A DNA stretch of 64,000 nucleotides from Deltaproteobacteria bacterium. Its GTDB lineage: Bacteria > JADJOY01. Every line of letters begins with the position of its first letter. The first letter of the stretch is position 1. The stretch is from contig JADJOY010000035.1 of the NCBI GenBank assembly GCA_016713535.1, positions 1-64,000 on the forward strand, written 5' to 3'. This document shows, one piece after another, positions 55,823 through 64,000 of this stretch. The notes beneath the pieces were generated by a model. It saw nothing but the letters and a program-made list of their open reading frames with translations. It was not told the origin of the DNA and did no database searches. The translations under genes and the position numbers were made by a program.

Positions 55823-57322
55823 TCAGTGGACCGTGAAGCCGACGGGCCCTTGGTGGGCGCTTTCGCCCCGCAGACGCGACAGGACCCGGAACTTCATCAA
55901 AGTGAGGGTGAGAACCCCGTACCGGTACAGGTCACGCCACGAGTACAGGCTCTTCAGCACCGCAGGAAGCTTGCGCTTCACCTTCACCTTCTTGTGAGCG
56001 ATCGAGAACCGCACCATCAGCTCGCAGACCTGTGCCCAGCTGAGCTTGTCGAGATAGAGCGGGGCGTGGCCCTGAACGGGCGGGAGCAGCACGACCCGCG
56101 GGTCGCGCTCGATGCTCCACGAGAAATCCTTGGGGAGCTGACCTTCCTCGCGGGCGCGGTCCTCGATGGGCGTGCCCGGATAGACGTGCAGGATCGACAT
56201 GCTCGCGTCGGCGCGGTCGCGCACCTTCTCGATGACCTTGATCGTCTCCTGGGCTTCGCGCCAGGTCTCGGTCGGGTGGGAGAAGATGAAGAATGCCGAC
56301 GGAACCATGCCGAGCTCGTTGCACCAGTCGATGACGTCGTAGGCCTGATCGAGCGTGGCGCGCTTGGTGATGATGTCGCGCGACACCCGCTCGTTCGCGG
56401 ATTCGATGCCGAATCCGACGCCGAACAGCCCGCACTCGTGCATCCGCGCGAGGAGATCTCTGTCCATCACGTCGACGCGGACCTCGCACCACCAGTGCAT
56501 CCGCAGCTTGCGTCGCTCCATCTCGTCGCAGATCTCGTAGACACGCTTGGGGCTGTAGTTGAACGTGTCGTCGTAGAACCAGATGGCCTGGGCGCCGTAC
56601 TTCTCCTTCAGGAGCTGCATCTCGTCGACCACCTGGATCGGCGTGATCGCGCGCATCTTGCGACCCCAGTTCGTGGGCGTCGCACAGAACTTACAGGTGA
56701 ACGGACAACCACGGCTCGTCATGATGTTGCCGCCCGGAACCTTGCCGATGCCCGGGACGTCCATCAGGAACGGGTAGCGCTCCATCGGCTCGAGGTGGCG
56801 AGCCGGCATCGGCATCGTCGACAGGTCCCGCATCAGCGCGCGCTTCGGATTGCGCGTGATCTTGCCGTTTCGCCACACGAGACCGGCGATCGACTCGAGC
56901 GACGATTTCGTCTCGAGCGCCTGGACCGTCTCGAGCATCGTCTCTTCGCCCTCGCCCTCACACACCGCGTCGATGGCCCGGATGTGCTCGAGCGTGTCGA
57001 TGCCGGTGCCGTTGAAGTGCGGCCCACCGACGAGCGTGAACGTGTCCGGGTGCGCTCGCTTCGCGACCTCGGCGAGGCGGAAGCTCAGGAAGCGATTCTC
57101 GGTGGTGGTGGTGATGCCGAGGATGTCGGGGCGATCCTTGCGGATCTTCTCCCCGATCTGGTCCCAGTCCATGTCCAGGATGTGACTCGGGACGACCTCG
57201 ACGCCGTAGCCCGCTTCCTCGAGCACGGCGGCGATGTAGAGGTGCCCGAGCGCGGGCATCATGTTCTCGGACCAGCGCTCGGCGAAGTAGCCGCCGGGCG
57301 GAACGTAGAGCTGGATCTTCAT
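55823..57322 (-). CDS. B12-binding radical SAM protein
   Basis: 499 residues from ATG 57322. The upstream in-frame extension is not protein-like. The N-terminal cobalamin-type domain reads MKIQLYVPPGGYFAERW, PALGHLYIAAVLEEAGYGVE, DILGITTTTENRFLSFRLAE, VGGPHFNGTGIDTLEHIRAI. Radical SAM: TSRGCPFTCKFCATPTNWGR (C-x3-C-x2-C), IWFYDDTFNYSPKRVYEICD, GVGFGIESANERVSRDIITK, FFIFSHPTETWREAQETIK. The C-terminal helical part is of the hopanoid/bacteriochlorophyll-methylase-like type. A methylation or ring rearrangement on a lipid or glycan precursor is plausible given the operon neighbours. Confidence 0.85.
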   Translation of the reverse strand: MKIQLYVPPGGYFAERWSENMMPALGHLYIAAVLEEAGYGVEVVPSHILDMDWDQIGEKIRKDRPDILGITTTTENRFLSFRLAEVAKRAHPDTFTLVGGPHFNGTGIDTLEHIRAIDAVCEGEGEETMLETVQALETKSSLESIAGLVWRNGKITRNPKRALMRDLSTMPMPARHLEPMERYPFLMDVPGIGKVPGGNIMTSRGCPFTCKFCATPTNWGRKMRAITPIQVVDEMQLLKEKYGAQAIWFYDDTFNYSPKRVYEICDEMERRKLRMHWWCEVRVDVMDRDLLARMHECGLFGVGFGIESANERVSRDIITKRATLDQAYDVIDWCNELGMVPSAFFIFSHPTETWREAQETIKVIEKVRDRADASMSILHVYPGTPIEDRAREEGQLPKDFSWSIERDPRVVLLPPVQGHAPLYLDKLSWAQVCELMVRFSIAHKKVKVKRKLPAVLKSLYSWRDLYRYGVLTLTLMKFRVLSRLRGESAHQGPVGFTVH

Positions 57323-57589
57323 CGTGGTGCGACCTAGCCAGCCGAGCTCGCGGAGCCTGAGACGGTGGCGCGAAGGGCGTTCATGACGCGACGCGCAATC
57401 CGCGCGTCGCCAACTCCAGCCGAGCGCCTGGTTCGGCACAAGCACCGGGCCGGATCGGGGAACGCGCAGAGTAACGGCGCCCACCTACCCCGTCAAACCA
57501 ATGATCCCCGTATGTTGCGGCCCTCGGACGTGATGCCCCCTACGGCTAGGGATGCCCACCGGGCAAGCAAAGCGAGCGCCATACGCCCG

Positions 57590-58378
57590 TCACGAAGTCC
57601 CAGGGTCCGGACCAGGCCTCTCCGCCGCGAGGCGTGAGCGCAGGAAGCGCGCGGGCAGTCCCACCGCGATCGCGAAGGGCGCGACGTCCTGGGTCACGAC
57701 CGCTCCCGCTCCGATGACCGCATCGTGCCCGATCGTGACCCCGTCCATGACCGTGACCCCCGCCCCGATCCAGCAGTTGTCCTCGATCCGCACACCGTTG
57801 GTGGTCGACCCCTGCTGGATGATCGGGACGTCGACCCGGTCGAAATCGTGGCGGCCGCCCCCGAGGACGTAACAGAACGAGGAGATCAGCACGTTGTCGC
57901 CGATCTCGACAGAGGACTCCGAGTGGATCACGCAGTTGATGCCGACGTTGGTCCGGTTGCCGATGCGGATGTCGCCTTCCTTGCAGCCGATGACCGAGTT
58001 CCGGCCGACCATCACGAAGTCGCCGATCTCGATCCCCCGGTTCCGAGCGCCCTTCGCATCCAGCACCGCGTTGTCGTCGAAGATGCACCCCACGCCCACC
58101 CGGACCTTGTGCGGGTGTCGCAGCGCCATGTTGCGCCCGAACGCCGCCCCACCTCGCCCGACCGAGCCCAGAATGCGGGGATACAGGACCTTGCGAGCGG
58201 CGAAGCCGAGCGCCCCGGGCAGCCCACTCACGGCGAGGATCACCAGCTCGAACGCCAGCCACTTGGCAACACCGGCCTCGCCGACGACGGCCTCCCGGTA
58301 GCGCACGAGCGCGGACCGGCGTGGATCGGTCATGCTACTCTGGAGCAGGGTCTTCTGGTCTTCGCGCACGTTGCTCAC
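57590..58378 (-). CDS. left-handed beta-helix (hexapeptide) acyltransferase
   Basis: 262 residues from GTG 58378, overlapping the upstream gene's stop by four bases (GTGA). A membrane-hugging hydrophobic helix (LAFELVILAVSGLPGALGFA) leads into hexapeptide repeats: IGDFVMVGRNSVIGCKEG, IRIGNRTNVGINCVIHSE, VEIGDNVLISSFCYVLGGGR with the catalytic-type His in GGRHDFD, then NCWIGAGVTVMDGVTIGHDA and VIGAGAVVTQDV. This is the acetyl- or acyl-transferase pattern of LPS and O-antigen decoration enzymes. It lies between the membrane glycosyltransferase and the B12-radical SAM gene (267-base gap). Confidence 0.85.
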   Translation of the reverse strand: MSNVREDQKTLLQSSMTDPRRSALVRYREAVVGEAGVAKWLAFELVILAVSGLPGALGFAARKVLYPRILGSVGRGGAAFGRNMALRHPHKVRVGVGCIFDDNAVLDAKGARNRGIEIGDFVMVGRNSVIGCKEGDIRIGNRTNVGINCVIHSESSVEIGDNVLISSFCYVLGGGRHDFDRVDVPIIQQGSTTNGVRIEDNCWIGAGVTVMDGVTIGHDAVIGAGAVVTQDVAPFAIAVGLPARFLRSRLAAERPGPDPGTS

Positions 58379-60300
58379 GTCCCGGGACCTCCCTGGCGAG
58401 GAACGACGTCGACGTTCAAGAACACCCCGAGGTAGCGCTGGTCCCCGCTGCGGCCGTCACCCGAGTCGAGAGCCGGGACGAACCCGCGCTCGCTGGCGAC
58501 GGACACGCGGTGCACCAACACGTCGAGCCCCTTGTGGTGGTACGAGAACCCCTCTCCCGCCGGCAGGCTGACCACTCGCACCTCGCCGGGCGCGAGCTCG
58601 ACGCGCTGCTCACGCCCCTCGACGCGAACGACCACGTGATTCGGCCGCGGCCCGTTGGCCACCGCGACCAGGATCTCGCCGAGCGGCCCTTCGGACTGCA
58701 GCAGGAACTCGGCGGTCCGGCCACCCCGAATCCAGAAGCAGCCGGCGCCACGGGCGTGCTCGCTGGGCACCCAGCCACAGCCCGTCTCCGGTCCGTAGAA
58801 GGAATCATCGAGAAAGTAGAGCTTGTATCGTGGCGGAGTGCCGAAAGGCTTGCCGTAGGCGTGCGGGTTGGTGTCGGTCGGTAGATCGAGGAGGAGCTCG
58901 CGATCCGGTGCGAACCATCGCCACGGGGCCGACATCGCGTGAGAACCCGGTGATGCCGTGACTGCGGTGGGCGCGAGCAATGCGCCACCGAGCAGCAATC
59001 CCACCGCGCCCCACCCCAGGGCCAGCGTTCGAGCGGTCAGCGGTCTCGCGAGCAGGAAGAAGAGAAGCGCGTACGTTCCCATGAAGTAGCGGTTGCCGAT
59101 CGCGCCGCCACCGCCGACGTAGTTGAACGGGATGAAATAGAGCGCCCACCCGATCTCCGCGATCGCCACGACGATCAGCCCCCACCGCCATGGGTCACGC
59201 GGACGCCGCAAGAATGCAGCCAGAGCCACGATCGCCATCGGGAAGTGCCAGGCGACACCACCGAAGCGTCCGACCAGGTACGAGCGCCAGCCCGTGAGCC
59301 ACTCCTTCGGCGTCGCGGTGTCGGCGAGCTTCTCGGTGGCCATCGAGAAGCAGTCGTCGATCCCGACGCGCGAGTCCTCGAGTGGGAAACGGAACAGGCA
59401 CGTGACGCGATGCCCGCCCTGGTAGTTGAACTCACCGGTCGCCCAGCGGTTGATCAGGAAGAGTCCACCGACCACCCCGACGAACACCGCGCCGACCACC
59501 ACCGTCCCCCACCACCGTCGACGCCAGAGACACGAAAGTCCGAGCGGTACGGCGAGCAGCACGTTTGGCAGCGGCTTGAGGAAGGTCGCGAGACCGAACA
59601 GCACGGTGGCCGCCACGTCGCGCGGATCCGTACCGAACCGCCGAGCCCACGGGCCGTCGAGCGGTGCCGGCCGAAACGGCGGACGGAACCACAAGGCCAT
59701 GCCGAGGAAGACGAGCGCGAAGTGGGAGATCTCGGTGGTCATCCAGCGCGCATACACCGGCAGCACCGACCCGGCCACGAACGTCGCCGCCGTCGCGGCT
59801 GCTCCTCGAGCCCCACCCATGGCCCGCAACCAACTCGCACCGGCGGCGATGCAGGCCGCCAGCAGCACGGCGTGGAGCACCAGGAACCCCCTGGCGTCGA
59901 GCACACGTACGAACGGCGCCGCGAGTAGCGGTAGCAGGTACCCTTTTCCGAAGACGATCCGGTCGCCCGCGACCTTCTTCAAGAACACGCCCTGCGGCCC
60001 GCCCGGAAACTCCTGATGGCTGCGCGCGAGGTCGTGCCGGGTGTAGGTGAGATCCAGATCGTGCGCGAGGCTCTGCGCCATCACGTAGTAGGTCGCCTCG
60101 TCGCTCTGGAACACCCGCCGCCGGGTGACCGGCAGATCGGACACGAGGCTCGTGGCGACGACGAAGCCGGCGAGCGCGAGCCCGAACGCGCGCCGTCGCC
60201 GAGTCACCTCGGTTCCACCGCGGGCCCGCCGTGAGCGGTTCGCGCGAGCGTCGGATCGGCGCGGCGCCCCGCTAGCGGAAAGGGCGGCGGTCGTGGCCAT
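58375..60300 (-). CDS. polytopic membrane glycosyltransferase-like protein (GT39-like)
   Basis: 641 residues with about 11 membrane helices. The first loop carries FQSDEATYYVMAQSLAHDLD, an acidic DE motif after the first helix as in GT39/ArnT-type enzymes that use polyprenyl-phosphate sugars. The distal C-terminal soluble part (from about 470) includes LYFLDDSFYGPETGCGW and a beta-rich tail. The ATG at 60300 shares one base with the preceding stop (TGATG), and its own stop overlaps the acyltransferase start, so it is translationally coupled on both sides. It probably transfers a sugar at the periplasmic face. Confidence 0.75.
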   Translation of the reverse strand: MATTAALSASGAPRRSDARANRSRRARGGTEVTRRRRAFGLALAGFVVATSLVSDLPVTRRRVFQSDEATYYVMAQSLAHDLDLTYTRHDLARSHQEFPGGPQGVFLKKVAGDRIVFGKGYLLPLLAAPFVRVLDARGFLVLHAVLLAACIAAGASWLRAMGGARGAAATAATFVAGSVLPVYARWMTTEISHFALVFLGMALWFRPPFRPAPLDGPWARRFGTDPRDVAATVLFGLATFLKPLPNVLLAVPLGLSCLWRRRWWGTVVVGAVFVGVVGGLFLINRWATGEFNYQGGHRVTCLFRFPLEDSRVGIDDCFSMATEKLADTATPKEWLTGWRSYLVGRFGGVAWHFPMAIVALAAFLRRPRDPWRWGLIVVAIAEIGWALYFIPFNYVGGGGAIGNRYFMGTYALLFFLLARPLTARTLALGWGAVGLLLGGALLAPTAVTASPGSHAMSAPWRWFAPDRELLLDLPTDTNPHAYGKPFGTPPRYKLYFLDDSFYGPETGCGWVPSEHARGAGCFWIRGGRTAEFLLQSEGPLGEILVAVANGPRPNHVVVRVEGREQRVELAPGEVRVVSLPAGEGFSYHHKGLDVLVHRVSVASERGFVPALDSGDGRSGDQRYLGVFLNVDVVPRQGGPGT

Positions 60301-61939
60301 CAGCTCACGCCTCTCGCCGGCGGCTCACCCCGGCCCAGGAAGGACATCACACCGTGGGCGAGCGCGCTCGCGACGGCGTCCTGGTATTCGGTTTCCTCGA
60401 GCTGGCGCCCCTCTTCGGAATGCGTGATGAAGCCGATCTCGGCGAGCAGCGAGGGCATCTCGGACCCCACGAGAACCACGAATGGCGCTTGCTTCACACC
60501 CAGGTCCAGGACGGGTCGGAGCGCGCCGAGGTCGCCGACCAACCGGCCATGCACGACCTGCGCAAGCCGGCGAGACTCGGAGGCATGGAACTGTGTCGCG
60601 AGGTCGTCCAGGATCTTGATCACCGGCGGCACGTCGTCGCCGCGCCCGGACGGCGTCGCGCTCCACCCGTTCTCCTCGACGCGGCCTGAAGCGACCGGAC
60701 GTCTCGCGTCGGCGCGAGAAAATAGGTCTCGATCCCCTGCGCGTCGGGTGCCGCCGAGGCGTTCGCGTGAATGGACACCAGCACCGAACCGCCGCGCGTG
60801 TTCGCGATCGCCGTCCTCTCCTCGAGGGGAACGTAGTCGTCTTGGTCCCGGGTCAGTACCACGGGTAGGCCAGCCGCCGTGAGGCGATCCGCGAAGCGCC
60901 TCCCGATCGCCAGGGTGAGATCTTTCTCCCACACTCCCCCGGCGCTGCGGGCGCCGGGGTCCCTGCCTCCGTGCCCAGGATCGACGATGACTGGCCCCAT
61001 CGCGCGCGCGGACGCGGTGGGCGCGAGGGTGATGACGACGCGGTTCCCGAGCGAGAACGCCTGGTGCTCGAGCCGCTCGTTGACCCGCAACTCGACGCGG
61101 ACACCGCCGCTGGCCCTCTCGAGAACGGTCAACCGCTCGACCCATCGATTGCTCGCGACGTCGGGCAGCTCGAGGTCGGCCGCGGGACGGGCCTCGGGAA
61201 CCGTGACCCGGAACAGGTGGCCGTCGCCCGGCGCGATGTCGTTCGGGTCCCACTCACCCGACGCGGTGACCTCCCGATCGAGATCCAGCACGAGCTGAGC
61301 GCCACCGACGCCTGACCAGCTCCGGATCCGCGTGATCCGAGGCGCGCTCTCGGTGGGCTGCCCCGCCGTGAGAGCCCTACCAGGCGCGCTCTCGTGAAGC
61401 GATCCTGGACCGGACGAATCGCCCAGCGCGGTGAGGCGGGCGAGCGCGGTCTTTGCCGTCGGGCTCGTCGGAAAGCGGACGATCAGCTCGCTCAACGTCG
61501 CGCGAGCCGATCGGGGATCGACGAGGCGCGCCCGCTCCACCTCCGCAGCGGCGAGAAGGGTCTCGGGAGCCCGGGGATCGGCAGGGTAGTCCCGGGCGAA
61601 CCGTTTGCGAATCTCGACCGTCGCGCGAGCGGCGTCGACGCTCACGGTGTCGTTCCGCGGCGCAAGCGTGCGTGCGGCGCGGAGCAGCGCCTCGCGAGCC
61701 TGCGGCGCTTCCGGAAATCGATCGGCGACTTCGACGAAACGATCCGCGGCCGCCCGCCGCGCGGAGTCGCTGGCGTGAGCGGGCAGCGCGCGCTCGGCCC
61801 GAGCGGCGAGCGCGAACGATGCCGCGGCGGTGTCGGCCGCCGGGAAGGCGGGCACCGGCCCCAGCCCCACGAAGACCGAGAGCACAAACGCGCGCCAGGG
61901 CGCCGGCAGGCGCCGCGCGTGAGGGGGCTCGCGCGTCAT
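60300..61939 (-). CDS. amiC: N-acetylmuramoyl-L-alanine amidase, AmiC-type (one frameshift)
   Basis: About 546 residues from ATG 61939, overlapping the mutS stop (ATGA). A signal peptide is followed by helical TPR-like text (AERALPAHASDSARRAAADR, about 40-190). Next comes an AMIN-like beta domain (TRIRSWSGVGGAQLVLDLDR, LEHQAFSLGNRVVITLAPT). The Amidase_3 domain has IVDPGHGGRDPGA (His), VWEKDLTLAIGRRFADRL (Glu), VLVSIHANAS (His) and, after a frame change near 60680, VVLVGSEMPSLLAEIGFITH (catalytic Glu). It cleaves the peptide stem from peptidoglycan, for cell separation. The shift near 60680 (around RSLQAA to VEENGWSATP) looks like an error. Confidence 0.88.
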
Positions 61940-64000
61940 CCGTCCCCGCGCGCGCGACGCACCAGCCGGTCGAGCTCGTTGAGCGCCTCGAGCGGCGTCA
62001 AGGTCTCCACTCGGAGCGCCGCGAGCGCGTCGCAGAGGCCATCCGACGCTGGGCGGAAGAGCTCGAGCTGCGGTTCGCGCGACGGCCCCGCGCCTCGCCG
62101 CCCCGCTCGTCTCGATCCATGGGCCGCGGTGCCGTCCTCGAGCTGCGCGAGTAGCTCGCGGGCACGGCGGATCACCTCGTCAGGCAAACCAGCGAGGCGC
62201 GCAACGTGGATCCCATAGCTGCGGCTCGCAGCACCCGGCACGATCCGGTGGAGGAACAGGATCTCCTCCCCCCACTCGCGCACGGCCACGTTGAAGTTCT
62301 GGATCCGCGGGAACGACGAGGCCAGCTCGGTGAGCTCGTGGTAGTGGGTCGCGAACAACGTTCGCGGCCGACCCCGCCCCTCGTGCAAGCGCTCGGCGAC
62401 GGCCCACGCGATGCTGAGCCCATCGTAGGTGCTGGTCCCTCGCCCGATCTCGTCGAGGAGCACCAAGCTTCGTGACGTGGCCTGGTCGAGGATCTGCGCG
62501 GTCTCGACCATCTCGACCATGAAGGTGCTCTGACCCTCGGACAGCCGGTCCGACGCTCCCACGCGAGTGAAGACTCGGTCGACCACGCCGACCCGCGCTC
62601 CTTCGCGGGCACGAACGACCCGCTTGCGCGAGCACCACCGTGAGCGCGACCTGGCGCATGTAGGGTCGACTTGCCGGCCATGTTGGGACCGGTGATCAAG
62701 AGAATCTGGTTTCTCGTCTCCGTCGAGACGGACGTCGTTGGGGACGAACCGGTCGCGCCCGAGATTCGCCTCGACCACCGGGTGACGACACTCACGCAGG
62801 TCGAGAACGCCGCTCTCGTCGATCTCGGGCCGGACGAAGCGACGCACCGCGGCGACTTCGGCGAACGAGGCGAGGGCGTCGAGCTCGGCGATCGCGCTCG
62901 CTGTGCGGCCGATCCGCGGCGCGCGCTCGCCGACGCGCTCACGAACCGCGTGGAAGATCTCGAGCTCGAGCTTCCGGGCGCGATCCTCGGCGCCGAGGAT
63001 CTTGGCCTCCATCTCCTTGAGGTCGGGTGTTACGTAGCGCTCGGCTCCGACGAGCGTCTGCTTGCGGATCCAGGTCGCCGGCACCCGTTCGGAAAACGAG
63101 TTCGGAACCTCGAGGTAATAGCCGAACACCCGGTTGTAGCCGACCTTGAGCTTCGGGATCTGCGAACGCTCACGCTCGCCGGCCTCGAGGCGCGCGATCC
63201 AAGATTTTCCGTCGCGCATCAGCAGCCTCGCCTCGTCGAGAGCGGGATCGAACCCGTCCCGCACCACACCGCCCTCGGCCATGGCCAGCGGCGGTGCGTC
63301 CACGAGCACCCGCCGTACGTCCTCCGTGACGTCGGTGAGCAGATCGATCGCATCGGCGAGCTGTTCGAGGCGTGGCACGCCGGCGTCACCGAGACGCGAC
63401 TTGAGCTCAGGAGCTTCTCGAGCGCGCCAGCCAACGCGACGAGATCACGCGCCGACGCGCGTCCGGTCGTCACCTTCCCGTTCAGACGCTCGAGGTCGCC
63501 GACGGCGCCGAGCGCGTGCACGAGGTCCGCACGCCGCATCGGATCGTCGAGCAACGCCTGCACCGCGTCGTGACGCTCGCGAATCGCCGACGGTCGCACC
63601 AGTGGCTCGAGCAACCAGCGCCGCAGCAGACGAGCTCCCATCGGCGTACGCGTGCGGTCCACGATCGATAGCAGCGTGCCGCCGCGACCACCGTCGACCA
63701 GCGAGCGCACGCGCTCGAGGTTCCGCTCGGCGATGGGATCGACGATGAGGCGCTCGTCGGGCTCGTAGTAGCGTGGTGGCGTGAGGTGCGATGGGATCCG
63801 TTGCTGGGTCCACGCGACGTAGCCGAGCGCTGCGCCGATCGCGCCCATTGCGAGCGTCCCGCCCGCCACGTCGAGCTCGGGGAACGCGACCACGAGCTGC
63901 GCACGACCGTTCTCGTCCGTGAAGCGATCGACGGGAAGCGGGCTCAGGCAGCGGCCGCTATCGGCCACTCCACGGGGCGCCTCCCAGCCCTCGGGGTGTA
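61936..64000 (-). CDS. mutS: DNA mismatch repair protein MutS, 5' end beyond window, several frameshifts
   Basis: The frame enters at 64000 with HPEGWEAPRGVADSGR, in the connector domain; the first roughly 200 residues lie outside. Next come LLSIVDRTRTPMGARLLRRW (lever), FGYYLEVPNSFSERVPATWI (clamp), the Walker A ITGPNMAGKST, then SEGQSTFMVEMVETAQILDQ, SLVLLDEIGRGTSTYDGLSI (Walker B) and LFATHYHELTELA. Frame changes lie near 63412 (ELKSRLGD) and in a cluster at about 62600-62730 around Walker A (ETRNQILLITGPNMAGKST, MRQVALTVVLAQAG, SFVPAKE...). It recognises mismatches with MutL. The gene is first in the minus-strand run toward the glycan genes. Confidence 0.9.

Noticed and set aside
1-64000. 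tRNA, rRNA or other structured RNA genes
   Set aside because: No cloverleaf, CCA-type or rRNA-like conserved stretches were noticed by eye. Short RNAs cannot be excluded without a covariance search.

Overview
The window is high in G+C (about 70% by eye outside roughly 3.5-11 kb). It carries FadL-type outer-membrane proteins, lipobox lipoproteins, an OM porin and periplasmic amidase and lipase genes, so the source is a Gram-negative bacterium. The gene mix (KamA, RibBA paralogue, several B12/SPASM radical-SAM enzymes, CYP450, PhyH, PECR-like SDR, acetoacetyl-CoA ligase) fits an environmental deltaproteobacterial-grade lineage (Myxococcota, Desulfobacterota or Binatota-like). I cannot resolve the phylum from sequence alone. 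Many otherwise well-conserved genes on the right carry one or a few single-base frameshifts, several inside runs of G. That looks like an error-prone long-read or metagenome assembly rather than real gene loss.

Left part (1-12.7 kb): a graveyard of decayed accessory genes. It holds a conserved hypothetical, a cupin/JmjC-like protein, a TIR-domain gene, a small HTH regulator and a very large (about 1,250 codons) defence-type protein, all shredded by frameshifts and stops. It ends in two ISL3-family elements in inverted orientation, one intact (8519-9884) and one decayed (about 11131-12479). They bracket a lower-GC two-gene cassette: a 220-aa cyclase-like protein and a frameshifted DUF3800 protein joined by an ATGA overlap. 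The intact transposase and the intact 220-aa gene inside this zone argue that the decay around them is biological.

Middle part (12.7-31 kb): envelope and secreted proteins. These are two sialidase/propeller-like lipoproteins, two overlapping fadL-type genes, a lipase and a large lipase-like lipoprotein, a 7TM-GGDEF protein and a beta-barrel porin. The intergenic spaces hold a striking family of modular GC-rich palindromes (units beginning GGAGGG or ending CCCTCC), scattered singly and also expanded into two tandem arrays of about 122 bp x 6 and about 164 bp x 7.

Right part (29.9-64 kb): a tandem ATP-grasp protein followed by a lysine-type KamA; a RibBX-like RibBA paralogue with an erased GTP-cyclohydrolase site, overlapping a DUF885 peptidase; a B12-radical-SAM protein; a lipid-catabolism set (acetoacetyl-CoA ligase, FadL, TetR, SDR); a CehA/McbA-like protein; PhyH; acyltransferase-3; CYP450; and a MurJ/MVF flippase. 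This converges on a long minus-strand run reading mutS - amidase - membrane glycosyltransferase - LbH acyltransferase - B12-radical SAM - methyltransferase/GT4 fusion - SPASM radical SAM. The last group looks like a surface glycan or glycolipid pathway with unusual radical chemistry. The best candidates for undescribed biology are this cluster, the ATP-grasp/KamA pair, the palindromic module family and the IS-bracketed cassette.
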